A stretch of 64,000 bases of DNA, from positions 124,845,543 through 124,909,542 of the forward strand of contig CM043960.1 in the NCBI GenBank assembly GCA_014529385.2, given 5' to 3'. The stretch is from Adiantum capillus-veneris (lineage: Eukaryota; Streptophyta; Polypodiopsida; Polypodiales; Pteridaceae). Shown piece by piece: positions 1 to 11,203 of this stretch. Under the pieces are notes generated by a model that had not been told where the DNA came from, did no database searches, and saw only the letters and a list, made by a program, of their open reading frames with translations. Both the position numbers and the translations under genes were made by a program. Numbering within the stretch: position 1 is the stretch's first letter; each line of letters begins with the position of its first letter.

Positions 1-710
1 AACATCAGTAACATCAGTATCCATTAGCATCATCTCATGATTTAGTCATTGTATCAGCATTGTGCAAGAAACCCACAACCCAACAAAAAATGATATATGG
101 AAATATATGTGGGCGCCTGCACAAAGGTGGGCGGCTGGCCCCAAACTCGGGCGGTTGGACAAGGTACAACCTAGACTATGGGTGGCAGCCCAAAGACATA
201 CTAGCCGTACAAGTATTGCCCTAGACCTATGTGAAGCAGCAGAGTGGTATAAGTCTAACACCCCCTCTCAGCACTGGATGTTGAACAAACCGCGTGAAGC
301 CGAAGTTGTGAGGCAAATGATGAAGATGTCTACTACAATGTCCACTGAAGGACAATACTCTGGCAAACTCCGCGAGTGTAGCAGCAGTCAGGGGTGTCTT
401 GACCGCCAAGAAATCTTCGTGGTAAAGTGCAGTTACGAGCAATGTAGCAAACTACTGTACCCCGCTACTGCAGTGTGAATGTACTGCGTGAACGTCCCGA
501 ACTGAGTGCAAAAACAACTCCTTGTTGTAAAAGAAGTGCAAAGAGATCTGGAAGTGTTGTGCCCAATAGGATTTGTGGTGTCTGTAGTCAAACCGTCTAG
601 AGAAAATGGAGAAGCCCAGGAACCGTCATGAGAACGACCGGAACCTGTCAATGCATGAACCTGTAACCCAGTATGGGCAGGTGGTTAAGCTGTGAAAAAC
701 TTCAGGAAGG

Positions 711-1044
711 CCAGATGTAGCAATCTGCACCGTAAATGTGCTCCGAAACAAGGAAAGCCAGACTAAACAGTTTGCATTGTAGAAGCTACCATAAGCTGCA
801 GCAGTCACGATAGACCGCACGGACCACCACCGGATGGTGTCCTGTCGGTGGATAGGGTATTCCAAGATGAGGGGAAAGCCAGACTCAACAGTCTGCACTG
901 TGTAGGGCCTCTGAGAAGAGGTGTGCTCAGACCAAGCTGTCTGCACGGTAATCATCATGTATAAGTAGGGAAGCGAGACTGAGCAGTCTGCGCTATGAAG
1001 ATCCTTTGAGAAGAGGAAAGGCCAGACGAATCTGTCTGCCCCGT
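711..1044. repeat. Degenerate repeat with short dyads upstream of G0
   Basis: About six diverged copies of a 20-25 base motif of the form CCAGACTnnnCAGTCTGC occur at roughly 711-733, 758-780, 879-900, 928-949, 976-994 and 1021-1044. Several are small inverted repeats, for example AGACTGAGCAGTCT near 976. A second motif, CCTnTGAGAAGAGG, occurs at about 908-921 and 1002-1015. Positions 1-710 and 1045-1301 show no convincing gene; the short ORFs there have no recognisable domain. Confidence 0.5.
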
Positions 1045-1525
1045 CTTGCCTGTATCTCTTGCCTCCAATCCTCTGATGTCAACCAAAACAAAATCCGTGC
1101 CAACAACGCCACCAAATCGCAACTCGATGTGGCGCTCAATGTGAATGAGCAGGAGTGTCCTACTGCCCAGGTCGGAGGATAAGTCTGTTGTAAGGTTACC
1201 GAGGATGAGTGTAAGCAACTCTGAAGGTAGCAATGCAAATGATTAGGAGTGTAGAAGAGCAACTGCACTACCATCCAAGCCAAGCTCCGAGTGACTCTGG
1301 ATGTGATTCACATTGTTGACGTAACACCTTGTACGGAAATTCCGTTATTTGCGCTGGCTAGCTTTTGGGACCCATATGCTTTTAGATTTGAAGCTTTTCA
1401 TGTACACTGCTTTTGGAAGGCCCAGGGCCTATGAATAAAGTGCTAGGGCCTCGGTATGGGGCTAATAAGCTTGGGAGCACTGCTGAGATGAGGGTCCTTG
1501 GACATAGTACTTTGTGAAGCATTAA

Positions 1526-1568
1526 TAATAAAGAAATACCGAAAGGGGCGCCAGTCTTTGGGTCCAAT
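1526..1568 (+). promoter_or_regulatory. Shared LTR module, copy in G0 LTR
   Basis: AATAAAGAAATACCGAAAGG is followed by GGCGCCAGTCTTTGGGTCCAAT. The same arrangement recurs in solo LTRs A and C, both G1 LTRs and both G2 LTRs, always in the sense of element transcription. The AATAAA suggests a polyadenylation region at the R/U5 boundary; that role is an inference. Confidence 0.6.
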
Positions 1569-1574
1569 CATCTG

Positions 1575-1595
1575 GGCACGGAACTTCGTCGTGCC
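1575..1595 (+). repeat. Short hairpin in G0 LTR
   Basis: GGCACG (1575-1580) and CGTGCC (1590-1595) form a perfect 6-bp inverted repeat around a 9-base loop, just downstream of the shared LTR module. Solo LTR C inserted one base beyond the end of this stem. Confidence 0.5.
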
Positions 1596-1650
1596 ATGTA
1601 ACAAACTGCTAAAACCCTAATTTTGGAAACCGGCAAACCCTAATTTTGGA

Positions 1651-1716
1651 AACCCTAACCCTAAAACTACAAAAACCCTAACCCTAACCCTAACCCTAAC
1701 CCTAACCCTAACCCTA
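1651..1716 (+). repeat. Interstitial TTAGGG-type telomere-like array
   Basis: Nearly seven perfect tandem CCCTAA units run from 1676 to 1716, preceded by degenerate CCCTAA and AAACCCTAA boxes from about 1610. The unit is six bases (TTAGGG on the other strand), not the seven-base TTTAGGG usual in plants. It lies wholly inside solo LTR C. Confidence 0.9.
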
Positions 1717-1951
1717 GGGGCAGCAGGCAGATTTCCGAAATTTGCGCTGACATGATGACGTGGTAGGTTGTACGGATTTCTGTGATTTACGTTGGCAGCT
1801 TTTTGGCTTTGCTTTTGGACCAGATGCTTTTAAGTTTGAAGGCTTTTCACTGTAATTGCTTTTTAGGCCAAGGGCCTTTAAATATGAGGTTAGGGCTCAT
1901 TCTCTGGAGAAGGTGCAGAGTCTGGAGTACTGGCTTGTACTGTGTTGATGC

Positions 1952-1995
1952 AATATAAAGAAATACCAAAAGGGGCGCCAGGGTTTGGGGCCAAT
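1952..1995 (+). promoter_or_regulatory. Shared LTR module, copy in solo LTR C
   Basis: AATATAAAGAAATACCAAAA, then GGGGCGCCAGGGTTTGGGGCCAAT. This copy differs by one or two bases from the copies in A, G0, G1 and G2. Confidence 0.65.
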
Positions 1996-2214
1996 ACTCT
2001 CTGGGGTGGAATTCCGCCACTCCGTGTTGCGTGTGCTCTCTCTCTATTTCAGTTCAGTTGTTATTTAAGTGCTAAAAGTCTGTTCACTCCGTTCTTTTAT
2101 ATTGGCATGTGTTGCCCGTCTTGTGACATGCCCTGTCGTCTCTCTCTCAGCTTTGTTGAGTTCTTTCAGTTTTCTCGCGTGTGTTGTGGTAGATTCTCGA
2201 CTTGGAATGACCAA

Positions 2215-2524
2215 TGTGAGGTCTTGCTATGATCTTCTCGCGTGAGGAAGAGGAGAAAGAAAGGGCGATGGCTGTTAGTGCAAGAGGAGGAGAATGAGAA
2301 GGAGCGCTGAGAGACAGGAGGTAGCGCAGGTGAAGAGCAGCAGAAGGGGCAGTGCTTGCTGAGAGAGAGAGAGAGCTCGTTAAGATTTTTAGAAGCCCAC
2401 AATTCTTGAGTCTTTGGGGCAGCCTTAGTATTATACACATGAGATGACTTTTGACTTTTTAATTTAAGTTCTCGTTCTCACGGTCGGACACTGGGAATAG
2501 GCCAAAGTGCCTTTATTTCCTACA
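2215..2524 (-). repeat. 3' LTR of C1, with polypurine tract
   Basis: This is 310 bp and closely matches the right LTR, including an (AG)n tract near 2360-2375. The polypurine tract GGTGGGAGGT (- strand, 2525-2534) lies directly inside it. Confidence 0.92.
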
Positions 2525-2539
2525 ACCTCCCACCTAAAG

Positions 2540-4729
2540 GCAATGTGCCTCTAAGATGGAAGAAAGAATCAGCTATCTATGTACAAAAGCTGATTCCATA
2601 TATCTAGTCATCCAATGCCCATCATCTGGCGGCAATATGCAAATCTCTCTACTGGCAAACTCTTCGTCAAAAGATCTGCAGGATTGTCATCCGTATGTAC
2701 TTTGACCAACTCAATGGCTTTGTCATCAAGCACATCCAGATAAAATGATACTTACACTTCTATGTGCTTTGTCTTGGCATGAAAGACCGGATTCCCTGCA
2801 AGCATAATAGCACTTTGGCTATCACAATGTAGCACGGGAACCTTTTCATCAATACCAAGTTCTCCCACCAAGCGTTTGAGCCATAAAGCTTCCTTACATG
2901 CTTCCGTGGCAGCCACATATTCAGCCTCAGTGGTGGACAAAGAAACACACTTTTGTAGTCTAGAAATCCAAGTAACCGCGCCTTCTGTGAAAGTAAACAC
3001 ATATCCAGAAGTAGATTTCTTGCAATCTGGATTGCCAGCAAAATCTGCATGTGTAAAACCAACCACATATATCTTGTGCGCCCCAAAACATATGCACAAA
3101 TCCTTTGTGCCCTTCAGGTATCTCAAAGTACATTTCACTGCTTCCCAATGTTTCTTGCCGGGATTATTCATGTATCTACTTACCACTCCCACCGCAAAAG
3201 CAATGTTTGGATGTGTGGCAACCATAGCATAGATTAAACTGCCAACGGCTGATGCGTAAGTAATCTTGGCCATTTCAGACCGCTTATCATCAGATTTAGG
3301 GCTGTCATCTGCGCTAAGTTTCACATGTGGAGGCAATGGTGTGCTAATTGCTTTCCCACCCGCCATATTGAAACGTTTCAAGATCCTGGATACATATTCC
3401 TGTTGAGATAGATAAAGAAGTCCTTTACTTCTATCTCTCATGATACGCATACCAAGAATGTGATTTGCATCACCAAGATCCTTCATTTCAAAGCGTTTAT
3501 GTAAGCTTTGCTTCAATATATTCAGCTCATTGACATTTCGACCAGCAAGAAGCATATCATCGACATACAATGCCAACAATAAAAGACTCCCATCTTTAGC
3601 CTTTTTAGTGTATAAGCAGTGATCTGCATGACATCTTTTGAAATCTTGAGACCTCATAAATGCATCAAACTTATGATACCACTCACGTGATGCCTGTTTC
3701 AATCCATACAAGCTTTTGTTAAGCTCACATACCATCTCCTCTTTTCCGGCAACTACAAAGCCCTCGGGCTGCTGCATATAAATGGTTACATGCAAATCAC
3801 CATGTAAGAACGTTGCTTTTACATCCATTTGCATGAGTTCCATGTCTTCACTAGTAACCGAAGCAAGGAGGAGTCGCAAAGTAGTCAATTTCACAACCGG
3901 GGAGAAAATTTCATCAAAGTCAATTCCTTTCTTCTGCGTGTACCATTTAGCAATTAAACGTGCTTTGTACTTAGGAGAGGCATTAGAAGTGACTTTCATC
4001 TTGCATACCCATTACATGGCAACACCTTTTTCCCGGGTGGCAATGGTACCAACTTCCATGTGCAATTTTTGTCCAAGGAATCCATCTCAAATACCATGGC
4101 TCCATGCCATTTCTTGCTATCTTCGCGTTGCATAGCTTCTTTATAGCAAGAAGGCTCACCACAACCAGTTAACATTACATAATCCGTGCTTGGAACAAAC
4201 CTGTCAGGTGGTCGAGTGACCCGGGCAGACTGTCTCACCCAATGATCAACATCTAGAGGTTGTTCAGCCTGCAAATCATCATGAACAGCTGGCTGTCCAG
4301 CCATTCTTTCCACTTGTAAAGATTGCTCTACTTGCCCATTATGTTCCTCAACATGTGGTGCATCAATGGCAACTTCATTTCCCCCATTTGGGTCATCATT
4401 TTCAGCTCTAACAAGCTGCTGTTCAACGGGCATTCTCGGCTGTCCAATCGGTATATCTTCCTTGAAAACAACCCTTCTTAATTCCTCGACAAGAGTAGGT
4501 TGTTTGTGCATGCGATCCTCACGGAAGATTACATCATTGCTGTGAATAACCTGTCTTTTTTCGGGATCCCACAACCTATATCCCATTTCACCATCCTCAC
4601 CATATCCTAGGAAAATACATTTACATGACTTTGGTTCAAGTTTGTTGCGATCTTCTCGCCGCACGTGCACATAAGCTTCGCAACTAAACGCTCTCAAGTG
4701 CAAATATGAAGGTGGCTTGCCGGACCACT
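2540..4729 (-). pseudogene. C1 integrase C-terminus, reverse transcriptase and RNase H
   Basis: This is the 3' half of the copia polyprotein, resuming at WSGKPPSY after the insertion of solo LTR A. Positions 4703-3996 encode the integrase C-terminal region and linker. Positions 3999-2752 encode reverse transcriptase with the catalytic YVDD box (LALYVDDMLLAG), then RNase H with STTEAEYVAA and CDSQSAI. A one-base loss near 4010 (expected PCKW) shifts the frame between the two parts. A further shift follows KTKHIEV near 2752, after which NPADLLTK-like residues appear in other frames. The protein would copy element RNA into DNA in cytoplasmic particles. This copy cannot make it. Confidence 0.9.
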
Positions 4730-4865
4730 TTTCCTGTCACAAGACGGGCACCATGTGCCAATATAAAAGAATAGACTGAACAGACTTTTAGCACTTCAAT
4801 AACAACTGAATTGAAAGAGAGAGACGACACGCGACACGGAGTGGCGGAATTCCACCCCTGAGAGT

Positions 4866-4908
4866 ATTGGCCCCAAACCTTGGCGCCTCTTTCGGTATTT
4901 CTTTATAT
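4866..4908 (-). promoter_or_regulatory. Shared LTR module, copy in solo LTR A
   Basis: On the - strand the copy reads ATATAAAGAAATACCGAAAG followed by AGGCGCCAAGGTTTGGGGCCAAT. It is followed by a GGAATTCC palindrome at about 4848. Confidence 0.65.
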
Positions 4909-5108
4909 TGCATCAACACAGTACAAGCCGGTACTCCAGACTTTGCACCTTCTCTGGGAAGCATGCTAGAGAATGAGCCCTAACCTCATATTTAAAGGCC
5001 CTTGACCTGAAAAGCAGTTTTTCATGAAAAGCCTTTAAACTCAAAAGCATATGGTGCAAAAGCAATGCCAAAAAGCAGCTAGCATAAATCACGGAAATCC
5101 GTACAGTT

Positions 5109-5200
5109 GCCACGTCATTAGTCAACGCAAAATGCGGAAATCTGTACAGCTTGCCACGTCATCATACCAACGTAATTTCCGAAAATCTGTCACGTCATCA
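5109..5200 (-). promoter_or_regulatory. Three TGACGTGGC-like boxes in solo LTR A
   Basis: GCCACGTCATTA (5109-5120), GCCACGTCATCA (5153-5164) and GTCACGTCATCA (5189-5200) are three ACGT-core sites within tandem about 40-bp units. On the - strand they read TGATGACGTGGC, the as-1/G-box type bound by plant bZIP factors. Similar single sites occur in LTR C and in G1. Regulation is inferred from the motif only. Confidence 0.5.
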
Positions 5201-5254
5201 GTTTTTGCGTGTGTGCGGGTCCTGCTTTATTTTAATCCTTTATGTCACTTGGGG

Positions 5255-5788
5255 TGTAACAGACTTGGACACTCCAAGTGAAGAATCAACCGCGACAGCA
5301 CCAAATAACCACTGCAAAACAATTCATAGATCACAATAGATTTGCACTGGCCCGGCAGAGTTCCGTGCCTAGAGATATTGGCCCCAAAGACTGGTGCCCC
5401 TTTCGGTATTTCTTTTTATATTAATCAATCATCAAAGTACAAGAGAGCGGTTAGGGTTTCACTCTCAGACTCTGCGTCCAGATGCTCTGAGAAGTGAGGC
5501 CCTCACCACTAATTTAAAGGTTACAAGGGATGCCCAAAAGCAGAGCCCCAAAAGCTTCAAATCAAAAGCAATTGCTCTCTCTCTCTCACAGAGAGTCAAA
5601 ACATGAAAGCAAAAGCATTCTCTCTCTCTTTCTCATTTAAGTAGAGAAAAACCGAAATTTGCGTCGCTCATCATTTTCCATTTAAAAATAATAATAATAA
5701 AAAAAATCAGCCTCCGCGATTTCCGGAAATTAGGGTTTCTGGCAGAAATTAGGGTTTCTGTTGTCCGCCACGTCATCACTTTGTGACA
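5255..5788 (-). repeat. 3' LTR of G1
   Basis: This is 534 bp. It contains the shared module at 5377-5420, CT-rich runs, and two AAATTAGGGTTTCTG units at about 5723-5760 (telo-box AAACCCTAA on the coding strand). It is 43 bp shorter than the other LTR, mainly because it has fewer telo-box units. Confidence 0.93.
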
Positions 5789-6394
5789 TACCCCCCTCTT
5801 GAAAGCATTGTAATCGACCGCGATTACGCCTGCAAAACCGACAAAAGCCATAAACCGTCTTAGCAGACACAGACTGTTAGTACCTACGTACTAGGAACAC
5901 ACATCTAGCACATGTACAAAATCGACAGTCACATAACACGACATCACAGGACATCACCAGACATCACAGGACATCACATGACATTCAACATTCATTCGGA
6001 TCTTAGACCATGATTTATCGGCAATGTAGCTAGCAATCACATCTAGGTCCAATCGGGACCTCATCGATGTCCGATTGACTAACCCCTATTGCAACCATGT
6101 CTATTCGAGATCAATCAGACCAAAATACTGCAGTCATTTCGTCTATCAGTTCTTGCACTCACAAGAAGTCAAGAACAAATTAGTATCATAATCAGGAATT
6201 CCATTTCATAAAGTCATCCAGCAGAATACTGTCAGCTCTCAGTATCCCTGAAGCTCAAAGAGACATCAGTGACTTTAGTATCAAAATCGAGGCATCTGTT
6301 GACAAAGGAGCGGAGTAACTCCCCTCTTGTGCATCCCACTGCACCAGATCTTCGGCCAAGCTGAGTTTCTGGGTTCCGTTTGGAGTAGACTATG

Positions 6395-7467
6395 CTAAAC
6401 CAAAACATCGAGGTAAAGTTTCACAATTCGAGGAGTATCTGCTAGGTCCTCCTCCTCCATCCACTTCGCATCAAATGCAGGAAAGTTCTTGAACTTAACC
6501 AAGAACCGCCTTCGGACTTTACCTTTCTTCGTATCATTATGTGCCAAAATCTGTTTAGGAACAAGGATCTCCTCGTTTTCTTCCACTTTGGGTTGCTCAT
6601 CAGGCTCCCCATCATCAGGCACATCACCCTTAACAGGTTTCAAGAGACTCATATGCAATGCATTGTGAATCCTCCAAGTATCTGGCAGTTTCAATCGGAA
6701 GGAGACATCATTTATCTTGTCAGTAATCTGGAAAGGTCCGTAGTATCACATACTAAGCTTTGGGAAAAGCCTCTCCTTTCCCTTTTTCTTTCTTAGGCGT
6801 GCCTTCTCAAAAGTAAGAGCACCCAATCATCCTCCTTCAGTTTCCAGTCGCGACGATGGCGATCCGTTGCCTTTTTTTGTCGTTCTTGAGACTCCTGCAA
6901 AGTCTCGCGAACCTTGGCAAAAGCCGTATCCAAATCTCGCGAATATTCATCCGCTTCAAATTTCTAATCTTTCGTGCTCAGGAAGGATGGAACCTTCGCA
7001 GCAGTTTCAACAATCTCACATAGCGTCTTCTCCGTCGAAGAGTGTATCGTGTTATTGTAGGCAAATTCCACCAAAGGTAAGTTCTTTTCCCATTGAGTCT
7101 TCTGATGCGAGATACAAGACTTCAATAAATCTAAAATCACTGAATTGGCAATCTCAGATTGCCCGTCAGTCTGCAAGTGGAACGATGACGAGAACTGCAA
7201 CCGCGTGCCAATGTTCTCCCAGATTGCCTTCCAAAACAAACTCATAAATCTGGGGTCTTTGTCGGAGACAATCGTCTCAGGCGTGCCATGTAATCGAAAA
7301 ATCATCGTGATCATTCTGTATTCTCGGGAGATCAAAAAAATGAACTCCATTTCAATATTTTCCCAGGGGCGGGTGGGTATGGGTAAAGGCTGTAACAATC
7401 CCTGTGCCTTATGCCTGTCAAACTTGACCTTCTGGCATACCAAGCAACTGCGCACAAACTTTTCCAT
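6395..7467 (-). pseudogene. G1 integrase with core deletion, and chromodomain
   Basis: Positions 7467-6964 encode the end of the integrase zinc finger (CLVCQKVKFD) and the later core (SDKDPRF, LQTDGQSEIAN). Relative to G2, about 35 residues are missing after MEFIFLIS. The first catalytic Asp of the D,D35E triad reads Glu (MEF against MDF in G2). After further breaks, 6694-6395 encodes a C-terminal segment ending in a chromodomain (LVPKQILAH, RRRFLVKFKNFP, DAKWMEEEDL), which in such elements targets integration to marked chromatin. This integrase is inactive. Positions 5800-6390 are 3' untranslated, with short ACATCAC repeats near 5940-5985. Confidence 0.88.
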
Positions 7468-7485
7468 ATCCTTCTTCAGTCTCCG

Positions 7486-9390
7486 TCAAAAGAAATCTCT
7501 CTCTACCCCTTTCATGGTGGTAGCAATGCCGCGGTGACCTGTAAAAGGTGGACAGTGGCAATCAGTCATAACCTTTTCCCTCAACGGCTGTGTAACGCAC
7601 AACATAGTCTTTTTCATCAAGTAGCCTTTCCGAAGGGAGTATCCAGCTACTGTCTCCCCATCCCGTATCCGTGTGAAAATATCTGCAAAATCTGTATCTG
7701 TGGCACACTGATCGACCATATCCTCGAAGCTCCTATGATGTATCGCGGAAATAGCCAGAACCAACGGGTTCCGAGACAAAGCATCTGCCACCACATTCTT
7801 TTGTCCCTGCACATGGACAATCTTGAAGTGGAACTGTGACAAGATGTTTGCCCACCGCATCTGCTTTTCCGAAAGCTGCTTCTGTGACAAGAAGTAGCGC
7901 AAACTCTGATGGTCTGTAAAGACAGTAAAATCCGCTTTGAGTAGGTAATGCCGCCACTGAGTAAGAGCATGGATAACCGCCAAAAGCTCTTTCTCATAAA
8001 TCTGTGCTGTCATCTCCGGCCTAGAGAACAAACGACTCGTAAGCTATGACATGGCCTTCTTGCATCAAGACCGCACCCAGACTACGACCACAAGCATCAC
8101 AATATACTTCAAATGACTTCTGCAAGTCCGGCAAAGTCAAAATAGGTCCCGTAGTCAATTTCTCTTTCAATATCCGAAAGGCAGTCACCTCTGTGGGTCC
8201 CCACGAAAAAGGTACTCCTTTTTGTGTCAAGGTATGCAAAGGGGAAGCAACCTCTGCAAACTTTCGTATGAACCGCCTGTAGTACGAACACAGTCCCAAG
8301 AAGCTTCTAGCTTCATGGACATTCCTCAAATCGGGCCAATCACGGATAGTCTCTATCTTGGCCGGGTTCATTTGGACTCCTGCTGTTGACACAATGTGTC
8401 CCAAAAAGTGTATCTCTGGTAGGAACAATTCACTTTTCTTAGCATTAATCACTAATGTGTGATCTTGTAATGCCTGAAAGACTTGAAGCAAATGATCTCT
8501 GTGTTCTGCCTCATTCGTCGAGAAAACAATGATGCGTCAAAGAAAGTGCCAACAAATAGCCTGTACTCTCGAAAAATCCTATCCATCATCCGGTTAAATG
8601 TCGCAGGAGCATTGGTTAAGCCAAAAGGCATCACCAAAAACTCAAATAACCCAAAAGTCGTCCGAAAAGTTGTCTTGTAGACATCTCCTGGCGCTATCCT
8701 GATCTGATGATATCCACTCTTCAAGTCAATCCTGCTAAAGCACGAGGATCCCCGTAACCTGTCGAGTATATCATCGATCCTAGGAATCGGAAATCTGTTC
8801 TTGATGGTGATTTCGTTGAGAGTGCTATAATCGATGCACATTCTCCAAGATCCGTCTTTCTTCAAAACCAACAACACTGGAGAGCAATACGGTGAAGTAC
8901 TAGGCTGAACAAGACCTTTTTGCAAGAGGTCTTTCACTGAGTTCATAATCTTTTCATTCTGTACTCGGCTCACACGATAAGGTGGCCGATTCGGTGGCGT
9001 GCTTCCAGATATCAGATCAATGGTATGATCTTCAGGCCCTCTCAAAAGCAATCGGCATGAGCGTGGAGAAAAAAATCTTGGCGTTCTTTTCTTCAGGTCA
9101 AAACATATTCAACTTTTATCCATCGTTCAATTCTCCCAAAAGAATTAGTAAGAAAACTGAAGTTCATCAAGTACAATCTCTAAGCCCTTCATTTATCAAA
9201 GTCGCTTTCTCGGCCCGGTAGTCAACCACGGCGTAGTTCTTGTGGTACCAAGGGATCCCGAGTAGAACGTCACTCGCGTGCCCTGACCACCCCTGTCATT
9301 GCAAACAAAGTTTGCCAATGCTCGGTGTAATGGCAACATCCCATCCGGGTGCCAGTCGAACTACCTCCGCCTGTGGCGTCAGTCTGTCGA
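7486..9390 (-). pseudogene. G1 protease C-terminus, reverse transcriptase and RNase H
   Basis: A protease tail (DVLLGIPW, about 9230-9270) leads to reverse transcriptase in 9051-8452, with CIDYSTLN, FSRIDLKSGYHQIRI and the catalytic box FFDD. The frame slips directly at FFDD near 8510 and continues in another frame (8491-8021: INAKKSELF, FLGLCSYYRRF). A second slip precedes RNase H (8031-7486: YEKELLAVIHA, TDHQSLRYFL, VADALSR). A TGA at 7486-7488 cuts the integrase N-terminus, GHRGI. Sequence and order match G2 closely, so G1 and G2 belong to one clade. Confidence 0.9.
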
Positions 9391-9439
9391 GCGTAGTTTC
9401 AAATCGAGCCGCAAATTCTAAGTGAAAAGAAGTTGGCGT

Positions 9440-11132
9440 TGGCTCCTTCAAAAGAGCTTCCTGATCCTTCACTTTGCCCCGAAAGCGGCAAAGTTTGTAC
9501 TTTCATTCATTAGATTCGGTGCAGGTCCCACGCCATGTGGTACCAGCTCTGCTTTTCTATCTGCCTTTTCTGCCACATTCCTCAGCTGCTCTTGAACTCT
9601 CAGACCTGTGGTCGTCTTTATCATTCTGTTCTTTCTGTGCCTTATCAGGGCACTTTGCGGAAATATGTCCATGTTCCCCGCATCCAAAGCACTTCCCCTC
9701 TCTGATGAAGCGAGCTCTCTCCTTAGGAGTAAGCTTGGGTCGTGCATCCTTTTTTTTTCTCTGGGTTGCTCTTTTTCATTCTACTTTCATTCCCAGAGTA
9801 TGTTCGGCTCGTTGTGTCATGGCCTCATTTGTGGGGTAGGTCAGACTGCCAGAGTGAATGGCAAAGCCCCGCTTCGCATGACTCATCAACTCCTGAACAG
9901 AAGCTAACTTCTGTTCCAAGCAGTGATTTCGGATCTCTGTAGGTAGACCCAAGGTAAACCGCTCAATCTGTTCTCTGAATGAGATCTTCTTGAATGAAGA
10001 GGCGGGTAGAAAAGAGCTCCAGAATCTTTCACAATAAGAATTCACTGTATCGCTCTTGGTCATCCGGAGATGGTTCCAAGCAGGTCGTATATCTCGCTCA
10101 AACTCTTGAGTCAACCAAGAAGAAATAAAACGCCTCTTGAATTTCAGCCATGTAACTGGCACAGTCTTGCTTAATAGAAGCGTGGACCACCAAGTACGAG
10201 CATTCCCCTTAAAGTAAGAGGCAGCTCTCCGAATCTTGGAGTGCTCTGAATAGCGTCCTCCCGCGAAAGCGATGTCAAACTGCTGTATAAAAGACAGCCT
10301 TCGAAGCATCTGAGTATCGTGAAAAGTATCAAACTTGATCGAGTGGCCACCTTCCTTAAACTCTCGGACTTTCTTGCTTTTATCTTCGAGAAAGTCATAC
10401 TGGTTGGCCTTGTAAAAAATTCTTCTTGTTCGCATAAAACTTTCCGTCATCGGAATCTGAGTGTCTGTAGACGAGTCCTCAATAGAACTGTCAGTCTCTG
10501 GGCGAGATGTAGCCTTCTTTGCCTTTTTCTTGCCCTTTCCGAAGCTTTGTGTCTTGCTTCGCTTTTTGCTTTTTCTGTCTTCTTCGCTCTAATCCGAGGA
10601 GCTAGAAGAACTGTCAGAAGAAGAAGAAGAAGAAGAAGAAGAACTGGGTACTCCTTCAAATCGAACACGCTTCTTCTGTTTCTTTGCCTTGTCAAATGTC
10701 AACCGACGACCCAAATATCCCGGGAAGTCAGTGCCTTTCTTCTGCTTTTTGCCGTGCTTTTTGTCTTTCTTTTGCACGTCGAAAAGCTGAGCAATCCGTG
10801 CATCAACCACGTTCTCCAGTTCGTGCTCCGTATATTTTCTTGGAGGCAGAAGGTTTCTTGAGAGCGGGTTTTGGGAGTGGTGTTGTGGTTCTTTGCCACT
10901 CCATCTGTACCTCTTCCAAAGAGGTCTGGTTGATATATTTTGCCATCTTCGGGTCCTTGGCAAAATTGAGCATCATCTTTGTTGCATCGCCGATCAACTG
11001 GCGACGCTCTATCTCTCGCCGCTCCGCCTAAGTAGGCCAAGGCGGGCCATACTCTCTGCCTGAATCTTCGTTGTGATCCCAGCCCGCATCTCCAGAAGCA
11101 GAGGGAGTCGATTGATCATTGCCTGAAGCCAT
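9440..11132 (-). pseudogene. G1 gag polyprotein, broken
   Basis: The reading starts at MASGNDQSTPS (ATG 11132). A TAG at 11028-11030 interrupts ...PPWPT/AERREIE. The frame shifts near 10800-10900 into a Lys-rich segment and a poly-Ser tract (SSSSS..D, about 10590-10645, from GAA/TCT repeats), which ends in TAG at 10589-10591. The same frame resumes to give the capsid-like region (10450-9776: WWSTLLL, WLKFKRRF, SYCERFWSS). A TGA at 9776-9778 follows, then a frame-shifted zinc knuckle CFGCGEHGHISAKC at about 9645-9690. Gag would package element RNA. The long charged and Ser-rich N-terminus is unusual beside G2. The breaks make this a pseudogene. Confidence 0.85.
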
Positions 11133-11190
11133 AGGTGCCGCGGAAAAAAAATTCGGGGATCGGATTTCCCGTAGAAGAGAAATCGGCCGT

Positions 11191-11202
11191 GCTCTGATAC
11201 CA
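11191..11202 (-). other. Primer-binding site of G1
   Basis: TGGTATCAGAGC on the - strand, one base from the LTR. It matches the 3' end of plant initiator-Met tRNA, which primes minus-strand synthesis in many plant LTR elements. Confidence 0.92.
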
Positions 11203-11203
11203 C

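Larger units (their letters stand above)
1597..2128 (+). repeat. Solo LTR C inside the G0 LTR
   Basis: The unit starts TGTAACAAACTGC and ends CTTGTGACA, the same termini as solo LTR A in opposite orientation. The flanks are TGCCA (1592-1596) and TGCCC (2129-2133), a 4-of-5 match to a target duplication. No internal domain lies beside it, so it is a solo LTR. From about 1738 it aligns by eye with LTR A through the shared module at 1952-1995. Its 5' part differs from A and contains telomere-like repeats. The 96-residue ORF inside it is not a gene. Confidence 0.75.

Noticed and set aside
62-478. 138-residue ORF at the left edge
   Set aside because: No domain, overlapped by ORFs on the other strand, and it lies beside a repetitive dyad region.
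1302-5254. Solo LTRs A and C as the inverted ends of one element
   Set aside because: They look like long inverted repeats around copia coding sequence, but each has its own target duplication (TTTCC; TGCC) and C1 has its own LTRs, so they are independent insertions.
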